NCBI GenBank assembly: GCA_006212045.1 | Contig: PZPK01000021.1 | Span: 17,379-81,378 of the forward strand | Direction: 5' to 3' | Origin: Oleiphilus sp. | GTDB lineage: Bacteria > Pseudomonadota > Gammaproteobacteria > Pseudomonadales > Oleiphilaceae | DNA: 64,000 nt | In this document: in pieces, positions 50,803 through 60,166 of the stretch | Numbering within the stretch: the stretch's first letter is position 1 | How the letters are laid out: each line of letters begins with the position of its first letter | Program-made: the position numbers and the translations under genes | Notes under the pieces: generated by a model | Database searches by the model: none | What the model saw: the letters and a program-made list of their open reading frames with translations, nothing else | What the model was told of the DNA's origin: nothing

Positions 50803-51342
50803 ATGGAATATCAGGCCGTTATCAAATTCTGGTTCGAGGAACTGGCGCCGAAACAGCACTGGGTGAAGGATGCGCAACTCGACGAGGATATTCGAACCCG
50901 GTTTGGCGACTGCCACGCGGCTGCGAACCTTGGTGAGCTCTGGGCTTGGCGCCAACATCCGGAAGGGCGTTTGGCCGAGATTATCGTGCTGGACCAGTTT
51001 TCCAGAAATATCTATCGTAATCAGCCGCAAAGCTTTGCTTCTGATGCTCTGGCATTGGTGCTGGCACAGGAGGCGGTGCTGTCTGGTGCCGATCAGCGGC
51101 TTTCAACGGAGCAGTGCAGCTTTTTATATATGCCGTATATGCATAGTGAATCGCTGCTGGTGCATCAGGAAGCGCTGAAACTTTTTGCCCAGCCGGGCAT
51201 GGAGGACAATTACGAGTTTGAGCTCAAGCATATGGATATCATCAACAGGTTCGGACGATACCCGCATCGAAATGCCATTCTTGGCCGTGACTCAAGCCCC
51301 GAGGAGCTGGCTTTTCTGGCGCAGCCCGGGTCGTCCTTCTAA
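50803..51342 (+). CDS. DUF924 family protein
   Basis: A 179-residue helical, TPR-like protein of unknown function. Typical signatures: IKFWFEELAPKQHWVKD at the start, LAEIIVLDQFSRNIYRNQP, FLYMPYMHSESL and IINRFGRYPHRNAILGR. I start at ATG 50803, 5 nt after AGGAGAG. It probably shares a transcript with tag; queE converges from the other side 10 bp after its stop. Confidence 0.9.
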   Translation: MEYQAVIKFWFEELAPKQHWVKDAQLDEDIRTRFGDCHAAANLGELWAWRQHPEGRLAEIIVLDQFSRNIYRNQPQSFASDALALVLAQEAVLSGADQRLSTEQCSFLYMPYMHSESLLVHQEALKLFAQPGMEDNYEFELKHMDIINRFGRYPHRNAILGRDSSPEELAFLAQPGSSF

Positions 51343-51352
51343 CGTTCAGGCA

Positions 51353-52021
51353 CTAATCGATGCCGAGTAGTTTGTGCATCTGCATGGTCAGGCGCCATTG
51401 CGGATGCGACAGACAGTATTCGAGCGCTTTCCGGGTATTGCGGGCTTTGACCGGGTCATCGCCAAAGCGGACTTGTGGATCAGCCATCGGCGACAGGAAA
51501 AAGTGTTCGGCCTGAAACGCGCTGAAGCGTTCTGGCGGCGCATCTTCTTGCGGGTACACCAGCTTCAGCTCATCACATCGGGTGAGGACGATCTTGGCGT
51601 TCGATTTCGGGCTCATGCAGATCCAGTCGATCCCGTCCGGAGCCTCGAGCGTACCATTGGTTTCAACGGCAACTTCGAAGCCGGTCTCATGCATGCAATG
51701 CAGCAGCGCCGAATCCAGTTGCAGCAAGGGTTCTCCGCCGGTAAACACCACATAGGGTCTGGCCCTCGACGATTCGTTCGCGGCACGCCGCCACAGTGAC
51801 GCAATGGCTCCGGAAAGTTGTTGGGCTGAATCGAAGCTGCCGCCATTCTGCCCGTCTGTACCCACGATATCGGTATCACAAAACCGGCAGACAGACGTGG
51901 CACGGTCCTTCTCACGACCATTCCACAGATTGCACTTGCTGAAGCGACAGAACACCGCAGCACGGCCAGCCCGGGCACCTTCACCCTGAAGGCTGTAAAA
52001 CATCTCTTTCACTTGATACAT
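51353..52021 (-). CDS. queE: 7-carboxy-7-deazaguanine synthase QueE
   Basis: A 222-residue radical SAM enzyme in queuosine biosynthesis that contracts the ring of carboxytetrahydropterin. The cluster cysteines follow the QueE pattern CX14CX2C (C30, C45, C48) rather than CX3CX2C. Also seen: MFYSLQGEGARAGRAAVFCRF, VFTGGEPLLQLD and VAVETNGTLEAP. queC and queD are not in the window. folE at 34.5 kb supplies the first step of the same pathway. Confidence 0.95.
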   Translation of the reverse strand: MYQVKEMFYSLQGEGARAGRAAVFCRFSKCNLWNGREKDRATSVCRFCDTDIVGTDGQNGGSFDSAQQLSGAIASLWRRAANESSRARPYVVFTGGEPLLQLDSALLHCMHETGFEVAVETNGTLEAPDGIDWICMSPKSNAKIVLTRCDELKLVYPQEDAPPERFSAFQAEHFFLSPMADPQVRFGDDPVKARNTRKALEYCLSHPQWRLTMQMHKLLGID

Positions 52022-52042
52022 AATGCCGGCGACTGCTTGCGC

Positions 52043-52522
52043 CTATGGTTCCTGTTCGCCTACGATCTTGTTCAAATGCTGATTACGCTGCTCCATCATG
52101 TCGGCCGCGAGCTTGGCATCCTTCATCACATTCATGGCCCGATCCAGGCTCAAGATGTCTGAATCCGGTGGCGTCATTTGCGTGCCAGCAGCTTCCTGAA
52201 GATCTTCGGAATTCGACTGCCCGGGCGATTTGAAGCTCTGAATGACGTTGGTTCTGGAATCGACTTCAACGGTTTCGACTGACTTTAATCCGGCAGGGGG
52301 AACATCGCCATAATGCCAAACCCCGTCCTTGTCCTGCCATTTGTATACTTGCGTGGTGGTTGCGGGTAACCCGATGCTGCTGGCGGCATCAGAATCGGGC
52401 ATCAAGTCCGCCTTGCCCGGTAAGGACAACATCGGTTCGCCTTTGTGATTTTCCATAAAGAAGGGAAAACCAATGGCCGCCACCAGCACCAGGGCTGTCA
52501 TGAATCTGAATACCCATTTCAT
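52043..52522 (-). CDS. DUF4124-domain protein
   Basis: A 159-residue protein with an N-terminal membrane anchor or signal (about 5-24) and a central DUF4124 motif, VYKWQDKDGVWHYGDVPP (about 75-92). The C-terminal third is helical and polar. The family is exported and of unknown role. The start overlaps the end of the TIGR02444-type gene as ATGA, so the two are coupled. Confidence 0.85.
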   Translation of the reverse strand: MKWVFRFMTALVLVAAIGFPFFMENHKGEPMLSLPGKADLMPDSDAASSIGLPATTTQVYKWQDKDGVWHYGDVPPAGLKSVETVEVDSRTNVIQSFKSPGQSNSEDLQEAAGTQMTPPDSDILSLDRAMNVMKDAKLAADMMEQRNQHLNKIVGEQEP

Positions 52523-53058
52523 TGCGCAAGTTTTCCTTGTGTCAGTTCCAGAGCCTTTGCATATGTGCATGATACCGTGAGCCGGCAGATATTTGCGATA
52601 TCTTCAGCCTGACAATCCAGCCCGAAATGTTCCGCGACTGAGAGCAGATTGTCGACACAAAGTGAAGCCTCTTTTATTTCACCCTCGCCGTGAATATCGC
52701 GTGTGCCTTGCAAGGCGACCAGATCGTGCAGCAGAGTGATCTCTGCTTTTTCAGCCAACAGCTCGGCTTCCTGCAATACTTGCCCGACTTCCTGTGCAGA
52801 AAACGCTTCACTGGCACTTCGTCGCAGGTCTCGCAGCGGAATGATCATCCTCTCGTGCCACGCTGCAGTCTGTGCCGCCGCCTGTGTGATGTGCGCTTGC
52901 AGACGGATGCCGTTTTTAGCGCACCAGCAGGCGAAGAGCAGCATATTGACCCTGTAGCCCTGTTCATCCTGCAAACGCAGCAGCAGGTTTCTCAGCGCGG
53001 CATTTTCCCATTGTTCGCAGGCAAAACGCCAAAGTGCATTGTCGCTTGTCTTCATCAT
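52519..53058 (-). CDS. TIGR02444 family protein
   Basis: A 179-residue soluble helical protein. Recognisable segments: LWRFACEQWENAALRNLLLRLQDEQGYRVNMLLFACWCAK near the N-terminus and a helical core with ERMIIPLRDLRR. Function unknown. Paired methionine codons at 53058 and 53055 are both possible starts. As in Pseudomonas, it lies divergent from the ABC-F gene yheS. Confidence 0.85.
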   Translation of the reverse strand: MMKTSDNALWRFACEQWENAALRNLLLRLQDEQGYRVNMLLFACWCAKNGIRLQAHITQAAAQTAAWHERMIIPLRDLRRSASEAFSAQEVGQVLQEAELLAEKAEITLLHDLVALQGTRDIHGEGEIKEASLCVDNLLSVAEHFGLDCQAEDIANICRLTVSCTYAKALELTQGKLAQ

Positions 53059-53153
53059 CGTCGGTGCTTTCAGTCGCACTGCTTGCAATTGAGTTGGCCG
53101 GGATAATCGGTTACCTTTCGGGCCCGATTGTTAATGCGCCTATCATACCATTC

Positions 53154-55082
53154 ATGCTCAAATTTGATTCGATTACTTTGCGACGCGGCCCCAACGCCCT
53201 GTTGCAGGATACCAGTGCCCTGATCCATGCGTCTCAACGCGTGGCGATCATCGGGGCGAATGGCGCCGGTAAAACCAGTTTGTTCAAACTGATTCGTGGC
53301 GAGCTCAGTGTGGATGCTGGCGAGTGGCATCTGTCGGGACAGTGCCGCGTTGCCTATATGGCGCAGGAAGTCGATGCCAGTTCGCTAAGTGCGCGGGATT
53401 TCGTGCTGGACGGCCATGCCGAACTCAGACGTCTTGAAGCACGCTTGTCGCAGGCTGAACAACAGCAGGATGATCATGCCATCGCGCATACACATGGCGA
53501 GCTGGAAGCCATTCATGCCTACGAAGCGCCGGCCCAGGCCGAAAAATTACTGCACGGTTTGGGATTCAGACAATCGGAAATGGAACGTCCGGTCAGTGAT
53601 TTTTCCGGAGGCTGGCGTATACGCCTGAATCTGGCGCAGGCTCTGATGTGTCCGTCCGACCTGTTGTTACTGGATGAGCCGACCAACCACCTTGACCTGG
53701 ATGCGATGCTCTGGCTGGAACGCTGGTTGAAGCAGTATTCGGGCACGCTGCTGTTCATCTCGCACGACCGCGATTTTATCGATGCCGTGGCGACGCACAC
53801 CATCCATATTGAACAGGCGAAATTGAATCAATACGCCGGTGGCTACAGCAGTTTCGAAGGTCTGCGCGCTCAAAAGCTGGCACAGCAGCAGGCGCAATTC
53901 GAGAAACAACAGCAGCGAGTGGCAGAGATTCATGCCTTTGTCAGTCGTTTTAAAGCGAAGGCCACCAAAGCCAAACAGGCGCAGAGCCGGGTCAAGGAAC
54001 TTGAGCGAATGGAGTTGATTGCGCCGGCGCATGTTGACTCTCCCTTCTCCTTTGTATTTCCATCCTCGGATAAAATTTCCAGCCCACTGTTGAATCTCAG
54101 TGCCTGTGATCTGGGTTATACACAGGGGAGTCCGGTACTTCGCGACTTTTCCATGAGTATTCTACCGGGTGCCCGGATTGGTCTGCTCGGCCCCAATGGT
54201 GCGGGAAAATCGACACTGGTGAAGAGTCTGACCGGCAAGCTGGATCTGTTGTCAGGTAAGCGGGTCCCCGGTGAGCATCTGAACATCGGATACTTTGCCC
54301 AGCATCAGCTCGAAGCGCTGGATTATCAGGCGAGTCCGCTGTTGCATCTGCAGCGGATTAGCCCCAAAGCCAGTGATCAGGAGATAAGAAACTTTCTGGG
54401 TGGTTTTGATTTCAGGGGCGACAAGGCTCTGGATCCCATCACGCATTTCTCCGGTGGTGAAAAGGCCCGGCTGGTGCTGGCCATGATTGCCTTCGGGAAG
54501 CCGAATTTGTTATTACTCGATGAGCCAACCAACCACCTGGATCTGGAAATGCGCCATGCCTTGACCGTCGCCCTACAGGGCTTTGAAGGTGCCGTCATTG
54601 TGGTGTCACACGATCGTCACTTGTTGAAGAATACGGTTGACCAGTTTTGTCTGGTTGCGGATGGCAAGGTGGAAGAGTTTCGGGGCGATCTGGCCGACTA
54701 TGAGCGCTGGTTGCTGGATTATCAAAAGCAGGGTGCGACAGGTGATTCGGGCGTTGAAAAGCCAGCCGTTTCGACACCGGGTCGCGAGTCTGCAGAGGAT
54801 AAAAAAGAGCGCAAACGAAGGGAAGCCGAAGCGCGTGCCCGCCTGAGCCCGTTGAAAAACGCCTTACAGAAAATCGAGAAGGACATGCAATCGGTTCAGG
54901 CAACGCTGGAGCAACTTGAAGCGGATCTGAGTGATGCGAGCATCTATGAAGAACGCAATAAGGATGCGCTCAGGCAGCTGCTTGAGCAGCAGGCAACTGC
55001 CAAAGGACGTCTGGACACGCTGGAATCTGAATGGTTCGAGATCGGCGAACAGATTGAGTCAATTGACCCGGTCGACACTTAA
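53154..55082 (+). CDS. yheS: ABC-F ATPase YheS
   Basis: A 642-residue soluble protein with two ABC domains and no membrane spans. First domain: Walker A IIGANGAGKTSLF, signature FSGGWRIRLNLAQAL, Walker B LLLLDEPTNHLDL. Second: LLGPNGAGKSTLV, HFSGGEKARLVLAM, LLLLDEPTNHLDL. An inter-domain linker rich in K and Q lies around 240-310, and a C-terminal coiled coil at about 550-640. ABC-F proteins bind the ribosomal E site and rescue or tune translation. I start at the ATG giving MLKFDSITL. Confidence 0.93.
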   Translation: MLKFDSITLRRGPNALLQDTSALIHASQRVAIIGANGAGKTSLFKLIRGELSVDAGEWHLSGQCRVAYMAQEVDASSLSARDFVLDGHAELRRLEARLSQAEQQQDDHAIAHTHGELEAIHAYEAPAQAEKLLHGLGFRQSEMERPVSDFSGGWRIRLNLAQALMCPSDLLLLDEPTNHLDLDAMLWLERWLKQYSGTLLFISHDRDFIDAVATHTIHIEQAKLNQYAGGYSSFEGLRAQKLAQQQAQFEKQQQRVAEIHAFVSRFKAKATKAKQAQSRVKELERMELIAPAHVDSPFSFVFPSSDKISSPLLNLSACDLGYTQGSPVLRDFSMSILPGARIGLLGPNGAGKSTLVKSLTGKLDLLSGKRVPGEHLNIGYFAQHQLEALDYQASPLLHLQRISPKASDQEIRNFLGGFDFRGDKALDPITHFSGGEKARLVLAMIAFGKPNLLLLDEPTNHLDLEMRHALTVALQGFEGAVIVVSHDRHLLKNTVDQFCLVADGKVEEFRGDLADYERWLLDYQKQGATGDSGVEKPAVSTPGRESAEDKKERKRREAEARARLSPLKNALQKIEKDMQSVQATLEQLEADLSDASIYEERNKDALRQLLEQQATAKGRLDTLESEWFEIGEQIESIDPVDT

Positions 55083-55254
55083 ACGCGGTTTTTGAAACGT
55101 TTGCATTGGATTTACATAATGCTACCAATCGCTCCTTGCCCAAATGGCATGTTCCTCACGATAATAAAGTGAACATTACAAGAGCTGCATCACGGGTCCG
55201 GATGGATTCTCAGGGCCAGGTGCGACGCTCCCACTCAGACCCAGACGAGCTTAA

Positions 55255-56322
55255 ATGTCATCAGAAACGGAATATCTAGAGGCAGGTAAACTGCAACGCG
55301 ACAGTTTGGCAAGGAAGACCTGTGACCTGCTCTGTATCTACGGTAGCCTTTGTCTGCTTGTATATGGCTTGAAAGCCAGATACTCAGGCATGGTGAACTA
55401 TTCCACGACGCTATTTATTTTTTTGGCACTCACCGTGGGACTGTTTGCGCTTTATAAATATACTGGCAACTGGTCCAGACACCGGGCGTTGGTGACCAGC
55501 AGCCTTTCCTTTCTTTATCTGTATTTGCTGGCTTCGGGTGGAGAAAACAATACCGGCCTGTTCTGGTGCTATGTCTACCCGCTCGTGATTTTTTCCATTA
55601 TCGGCCCGCAGCAGGGTAAGTGGTTGGTGAGCGCAATGTTGCTGGTTTCCGCTGTGATTCTTTATTTTCCGGAATGGTCCTGGTCCACCCATCATTACTC
55701 AACGGATATCAAGCACCGCTTTATCGGATCGATAGGCTTCCTGTCTTTTGTGGCTTTCTACATGGAAAGGGCGCGTCTGATGGCGCAACAGGAAAACGAT
55801 ATTGCACGGGCGAATCTGGCCCAATTGGCGCGAAGCGACGAGCTTACGGGCACCTTCAACCGCCGTGGCATAGAAGCAAAAGTGCGCGAAGAATTGCATC
55901 GGGTTGTACGGGACCGTAGCGAGATGAGTCTGGTCTTGTGTGATGTGGATTTCTTCAAGCGCATCAATGACCAATACGGTCATGACATAGGCGATCAGGC
56001 CCTGCAGCACATTTCACGCATCCTGGGCGACACTGTACGAGTGACGGATATGGTAGGGCGCTGGGGCGGTGAAGAGTTTCTGATTATGCTGCCCAATACC
56101 AGTTTGAATGAAGGTTATCAGCTGATTGAGCGAGTGCGCCAGAAAGTCGCTTCAAACCCTTTGGTACTGGATGGTCTGGAACTGCAGATGACCATCAGTT
56201 GTGGCATTTGTTCGACACGGTTTTTCAGTGATTTTGGCGATCTGATCAAGGCGGCAGATGTCAGCTTGTATGAAGCCAAAGCGCAGGGAAGAAACTGCAC
56301 CCGGCCTGCTGTCGTGGCATAA
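55255..56322 (+). CDS. Membrane diguanylate cyclase (GGDEF)
   Basis: A 355-residue protein with about six N-terminal membrane spans (residues 23-180) and a C-terminal GGDEF domain. The active-site loop is GRWGGEEF, the entry motif DELTGTFNRRG, and an RxxD inhibitory site (RVTD) sits five residues before GGEEF, so it should make cyclic di-GMP with product feedback. The sensory part resembles other membrane-anchored cyclases without a named ligand. It stands alone, 172 bp after yheS. Confidence 0.92.
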   Translation: MSSETEYLEAGKLQRDSLARKTCDLLCIYGSLCLLVYGLKARYSGMVNYSTTLFIFLALTVGLFALYKYTGNWSRHRALVTSSLSFLYLYLLASGGENNTGLFWCYVYPLVIFSIIGPQQGKWLVSAMLLVSAVILYFPEWSWSTHHYSTDIKHRFIGSIGFLSFVAFYMERARLMAQQENDIARANLAQLARSDELTGTFNRRGIEAKVREELHRVVRDRSEMSLVLCDVDFFKRINDQYGHDIGDQALQHISRILGDTVRVTDMVGRWGGEEFLIMLPNTSLNEGYQLIERVRQKVASNPLVLDGLELQMTISCGICSTRFFSDFGDLIKAADVSLYEAKAQGRNCTRPAVVA

Positions 56323-56340
56323 CGCGGTGTTAGTTGCAGG

Positions 56341-56922
56341 CTACTCAGAATTTTTCTTGTCAGAGCCTGTCGCTTCGGACCGGCTGGCCTTTTGTTTTTC
56401 CAGCTCGGCTTGAGCCGCAGATTCGGCCAATGCACTGCTGGCCTCTTCCAGTTTTTTCTGAATCCTTTTCTGTGCCATCGGTCCAAAACTCATGGCATGT
56501 TCTCTGGCGGCATCAATACTGCGGGTTGATATTCTGTCGCCTACTTCAAGCATGCGCCGGCCGGCGGGTGATTTGTAGAATCTGACCAGTGCCTGCAGTT
56601 CTTCTGCCGTGTAATACTCGTCATACAGGTCATAGAAAATATCATTCAGTTTGCCGCTCAGGATATATTGCTCATACATGATGGCCTGGGCTTCCTGATA
56701 GATTATGTCTGCCACCGCACGGTCCAGATTGCCGTATTTCCCGGCCAGTGCCTTCACCATGGTAAAGGTCAGATTGCGCGCCATCAGATCGCTGAGCTTG
56801 CGTGACTCCATAATATCCAGAAGCTCGTCAATCGGCTCGCGCTTTTCGGCTTCCAGAGCCAGTGCGCCAGTGGTAAAGAACAGACAGAATAGAGTGGTGC
56901 AAAGGGTGCTTCTTAAAGGCAT
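56341..56922 (-). CDS. DUF2059-domain exported protein
   Basis: A 193-residue protein with a signal peptide (MPLRSTLCTTLFCLFFTTGALALEA) and a DUF2059-like helical domain including YYTAEELQALVRFYKSPAGRRML, which is the family hallmark. The C-terminus is a charged, A/E/K-rich tail. The family is periplasmic and of unknown role. I start at the internal ATG with AAGGA upstream; the longer frame adds a polar 27-residue stretch before the signal. Confidence 0.85.
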   Translation of the reverse strand: MPLRSTLCTTLFCLFFTTGALALEAEKREPIDELLDIMESRKLSDLMARNLTFTMVKALAGKYGNLDRAVADIIYQEAQAIMYEQYILSGKLNDIFYDLYDEYYTAEELQALVRFYKSPAGRRMLEVGDRISTRSIDAAREHAMSFGPMAQKRIQKKLEEASSALAESAAQAELEKQKASRSEATGSDKKNSE

Positions 56923-57020
56923 GGATATCGTCCTTGAGCTTTGTTTTGATTCATTGGTGCTCATCGCATAGTTACATTGCTGTAGTGCCAGCCCCGGGAG
57001 CATAACACGACATCATGTAT

Positions 57021-58049
57021 CTATTTTGCAGCGAAGCAGGAGTCTTTCTCAAGTTTGGAGTCACTGGTCTGTTCATTGGCAGGCGTATGTTCAGGACTGG
57101 CAAGTGAGCTTGTACCCTGCTTTTCATCCAGTCTGCCACCGACTTTGCCATTGATCCAGTCTTCCAGATCCGGTGCGGGTTTGGTTTCGATGATTTTAAG
57201 GATGCTGACCAGTATCTGCTGACATGCGCTGACGACATGGCTGCCTGCTGTATATGCTGCGTCCGCATCGGTTTCCGGCCTTGGTTTTTTGCAGAAATCC
57301 AGCTCCAGCATGGCCAGAAAACGTTTCAGATGCGCCTGATACTCCATACGTTCCGCCTTGTTGCGAATATTACGTGCCTGCGCCGGTGCAATGGATTCCA
57401 GTGTGTCGCTGAACTGCTGGTCCAGATCCAGCAGCTGTCTGTGTAAAAATTGTAGTCGCGATCTGAGTTCCGCGGGGCTATGCCCCTGCACGGCGCAGTG
57501 AGTGGCGAGCCCTCGTGCCTGTGCTGCGGTTTCGATCATGTTCAACCAGGCGGCAAAGCAGAACGAAGCCAGTGCGCTGCCTTCCGGGTTGGTGCTTAAC
57601 AGTTGTGCACGCTTCACGACTTGCCGGATCAACTTTAGCAACTCGGCAATCAGGTTGCTGTGCAGCAGAAAATTCTGTTCAGGCGAGTCATTACTCCACT
57701 GTCGCCGGATACAAATCCATTCCTGAATGATATGCATGCTTTCATCCAGTGACAGAAATTCCCGTCGATGCTCTTCGACGGTATTCAGTTGGTCTGTAAT
57801 GTCGCGTTGAATGCCATAGAGCTGGGTTTCAAAAAAGTGGTCGCCAGACAGGATCGCCAGTGTGCAGCCGCGGTGTTTCTGTAATTCGATGGCAAGTTGG
57901 ATCAACTGTTTGCATAATGCCAGCCCCTGCCGACGAAACAGGTGTTCCCGGTAAGCTTTTCTTATATGTGGGGCCGCATTATTGTTATTCATGCTCCAGG
58001 CCATCAGCGGGACATTAGAGTGGGATTCTAGGTCGATTTTTATTGTCAT
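57021..58049 (-). CDS. Soluble protein with NIT-like helical domain
   Basis: A 342-residue cytoplasmic helical protein. The segment LIQLAIELQKHRGCTLAILSGD followed by QRDITDQLNTV (about 49-91) resembles the start of the nitrate/nitrite-sensing (NIT) domain, which has the pattern LQxERG-x-S. No signalling output domain is present, and the C-terminal 60 residues are low-complexity and polar. It could be a sensor that works through a partner protein. The assignment is by eye and uncertain. It is divergent from the FemAB-like gene. Confidence 0.5.
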   Translation of the reverse strand: MTIKIDLESHSNVPLMAWSMNNNNAAPHIRKAYREHLFRRQGLALCKQLIQLAIELQKHRGCTLAILSGDHFFETQLYGIQRDITDQLNTVEEHRREFLSLDESMHIIQEWICIRRQWSNDSPEQNFLLHSNLIAELLKLIRQVVKRAQLLSTNPEGSALASFCFAAWLNMIETAAQARGLATHCAVQGHSPAELRSRLQFLHRQLLDLDQQFSDTLESIAPAQARNIRNKAERMEYQAHLKRFLAMLELDFCKKPRPETDADAAYTAGSHVVSACQQILVSILKIIETKPAPDLEDWINGKVGGRLDEKQGTSSLASPEHTPANEQTSDSKLEKDSCFAAK

Positions 58050-58096
58050 GCTACGTTCACAGGTGATTCAGGTTCACAGATTGATTAATTAGTCCG

Positions 58097-59269
58097 ATGA
58101 AGCAATTAACAGACCATAAAGTAAACAGCGTCTTGCTTGGTGCGATTTCCGATGTCGGACAAGCCGAATGGAATGCGCTGGCAGATTCGGATGTCCCGTT
58201 TCTGCGGCATGAGTTTTTGTCGGCACTGGAGTCCAGTGGCTGTGTGTCCCAAGCCAGCGGCTGGGAGCCTTCACACTATGTTTGCAGGGGCCTGGACGGG
58301 CATGTGCTCGCGGTCGCACCGCAATATATCAAGCACCATTCCTACGGAGAATATGTGTTTGACTGGAGTTGGGCGGACGCCTATCAGCGACATGGCTTGC
58401 CTTATTACCCCAAGCTCGTCAGTGCGATTCCGTTTACGCCCTGTCAAAGTTCGCGCCTGTTAAGCGCCGAAGCGAACCAAATTGGTGCCGACCTGCATGC
58501 CTCGCTCAGGTCGGACTATCTAAAACAGTGCATGACCGCCTGTGATTCCGGACGTTTGTCTTCATGGCATGTGCTTTTCCCGAATCATACTGAACCCTAT
58601 CCGGACTTGCTGAAACGTATTGGCGTGCAGTACCACTGGTTTAATCGAGACTATGCCTCGTTCGGTGATTTTCTGGACCGGCTGGTGTCGCGCAAGCGCA
58701 AGAATATTCGTAAAGAGCGGGCCCGGATTGCAGCGGCGGCATTGCGCTTTGAATGGTGTCCGGGCAAATCACTGAGCGGGGAGCAGCTCGATGTTTTTTA
58801 CCGGCTTTATCAGTCCACCTATGAAAAAAGAGGCCAGCAGGCTTACTTGAGCCCGACTTTCTTCCAGACGCTATTGCAGGACATGGCGGAGACGATGCTG
58901 TTCCTGTTTGTGCATGATGGCGAACGTACCGTGGCCGGCGCGCTGTTTTTTCAGGGCGAAAAGACCCTGTATGGTCGCTACTGGGGCTGTCTGGAAGAAT
59001 ATGACGCGCTGCATTTCGAAACCTGCTATTACCGGGGGATCGAATGGTGCATTCAGGAGGGCCTTGCCCGTTTCGATGCCGGGGCGCAGGGCGAACACAA
59101 GCTGATCCGAGGCTTTGAGCCGGTCGAGACCTGCTCTTACCACCATATAGCGCACCCTGCATTTAAAGCGGCGATCAGTGACTTTCTGCAAGAGGAATCA
59201 CGGCATGTGGAGGCCTATATCGAGCAAGCACATGCTGCACTGCCCTTTAAGCAAGAGGCGCAGGGATAA
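58097..59269 (+). CDS. FemAB-like/peptidogalycan biosynthesis family protein (GNAT fold)
   Basis: A 390-residue cytoplasmic protein of the DUF482/PF04339 type, related to acyl- or aminoacyl-transferases with tandem GNAT folds. Characteristic pieces: FLRHEFLSALESSGCV near the start, VFDWSWADAYQRHGLPYYPKLV, KRKNIRKERARI, and LYGRYWGCLEEYDALHFETCYY with DAGAQGEHKLIRGFEP late. The substrate is not known. It starts at ATG 58097 and precedes the rpsU operon. Confidence 0.88.
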   Translation: MKQLTDHKVNSVLLGAISDVGQAEWNALADSDVPFLRHEFLSALESSGCVSQASGWEPSHYVCRGLDGHVLAVAPQYIKHHSYGEYVFDWSWADAYQRHGLPYYPKLVSAIPFTPCQSSRLLSAEANQIGADLHASLRSDYLKQCMTACDSGRLSSWHVLFPNHTEPYPDLLKRIGVQYHWFNRDYASFGDFLDRLVSRKRKNIRKERARIAAAALRFEWCPGKSLSGEQLDVFYRLYQSTYEKRGQQAYLSPTFFQTLLQDMAETMLFLFVHDGERTVAGALFFQGEKTLYGRYWGCLEEYDALHFETCYYRGIEWCIQEGLARFDAGAQGEHKLIRGFEPVETCSYHHIAHPAFKAAISDFLQEESRHVEAYIEQAHAALPFKQEAQG

Positions 59270-59284
59270 ACTTGAATAAGGTCC

Positions 59285-59313
59285 TTTACATGTTTGGTCA
59301 ATCCAATTAAAAT
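59285..59313 (+). promoter_or_regulatory. rpsU operon promoter
   Basis: A sigma70-type pair: TTTACA (59285-59290), 17-bp spacer, TAAAAT (59308-59313), followed by a TCGCGCC stretch typical of growth-rate-controlled promoters. The predicted start is near 59320. Confidence 0.7.
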
Positions 59314-59328
59314 TCGCGCCCCTGAATC

Positions 59329-59366
59329 AAACCGTCTTCTATTTATTCAAGGTAAGGCGGTTTTTT
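59329..59366 (+). promoter_or_regulatory. Terminator-like leader hairpin before rpsU
   Basis: AAACCGTCTT pairs with AAGGCGGTTT (10 bp, one T-G wobble) across a 15-nt loop, and the run of T extends to 59366. It lies inside the transcript leader, 24 bp before the rpsU ATG, so it would act as an attenuator of the whole operon unless anti-terminated; it could also be the terminator of the preceding gene, 60 bp away. Confidence 0.65.
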
Positions 59367-59390
59367 GTTTGACAAGCAATGGTAATTTAA

Positions 59391-59606
59391 ATGCCTTCAG
59401 TAAAAATTAAAGAAAACGAGCCCTTTGATATTGCGCTTCGCCGCTTCAAGCGTTCTTGTGAAAAAGCCGGTGTATTGTCTGAAGTTCGTCGACGCGAGTT
59501 CTACGAGAAGCCGACTTCAGTACGTAAGCGTAAAGCCGCAGCGGCCGTTAAGCGCCACGCCAAGAAAGTGCAGCGCGAACAGCGACGTTTCGAGCGCCTG
59601 TACTAA
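59391..59606 (+). CDS. rpsU: 30S ribosomal protein S21
   Basis: A 71-residue, highly basic protein: [20 protein letters not shown], then [19 protein letters not shown] and a K/R-rich tail. Same length as E. coli S21. First gene of the macromolecular-synthesis operon with yqeY, dnaG and rpoD. A small hairpin (TTTCCC-CTTTA-GGGAAA, 59610-59626) follows the stop codon without a U-tract. Confidence 0.98.
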   Translation: MPSVKIKENEPFDIALRRFKRSCEKAGVLSEVRRREFYEKPTSVRKRKAAAAVKRHAKKVQREQRRFERLY

Positions 59607-59632
59607 GTTTTCCCCTTTAGGGAAAGCCCGCT

Positions 59633-60088
59633 ATGTCCGGAAGCAGTTTAAAAGCTGAGATCACGTCAGCCATGAAAGACGCTATGCGTGCCCGCGATAA
59701 AGATCGCCTGGGTACGGTGCGTCTTATCTTGTCTGAGATAAAGAAAATCGAAGTGGATGAACGCATTGAGCTGGACGACGCCCGTGTTCTGGCGGTGCTG
59801 GACAAGATGCTGAAACAGCGTCGCGACTCGATACAGCAATACGAAAGTGCCGATCGACAGGATCTGGCCGATGTCGAGGCTGCTGAAGTCACCGTGATCG
59901 AAAGCTTCCTGCCTGCCGCTCTCAGCGAGCAGGAAATCGCCGACTTGCTGGATCAGGCGATCGCAGAGTCCGGAGCCGAATCGGTCCGTGACATGGGAAA
60001 AGTGATGGCGATCGTCAAGCCGCAAGTGCAGGGCCGAGCGGATGTTGGCAGCGTCAGCCAGCTGGTAAAACAGCGTCTATCCAGTTAA
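59633..60088 (+). CDS. GatB/YqeY-domain protein
   Basis: A 151-residue helical protein of the YqeY family, related to the tail domain of the amidotransferase subunit GatB. Seen: SSLKAEITSAMKDAMRARDKDRL at the start, KQRRDSIQQYESADRQDLADVEAAE in the centre and VRDMGKVMAIVKPQVQGRADVG near the end. Its role is uncertain; it may bind tRNA. It sits between rpsU and dnaG, as in Pseudomonas but not E. coli. Confidence 0.92.
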   Translation: MSGSSLKAEITSAMKDAMRARDKDRLGTVRLILSEIKKIEVDERIELDDARVLAVLDKMLKQRRDSIQQYESADRQDLADVEAAEVTVIESFLPAALSEQEIADLLDQAIAESGAESVRDMGKVMAIVKPQVQGRADVGSVSQLVKQRLSS

Positions 60089-60166
60089 TCTCTTCTTTGG
60101 GTCGTTTTGACGGCTCACCCGCTGACCTTCTTCAGTGACCGAACTCTTCAATGTTGAGCGCGCTAA

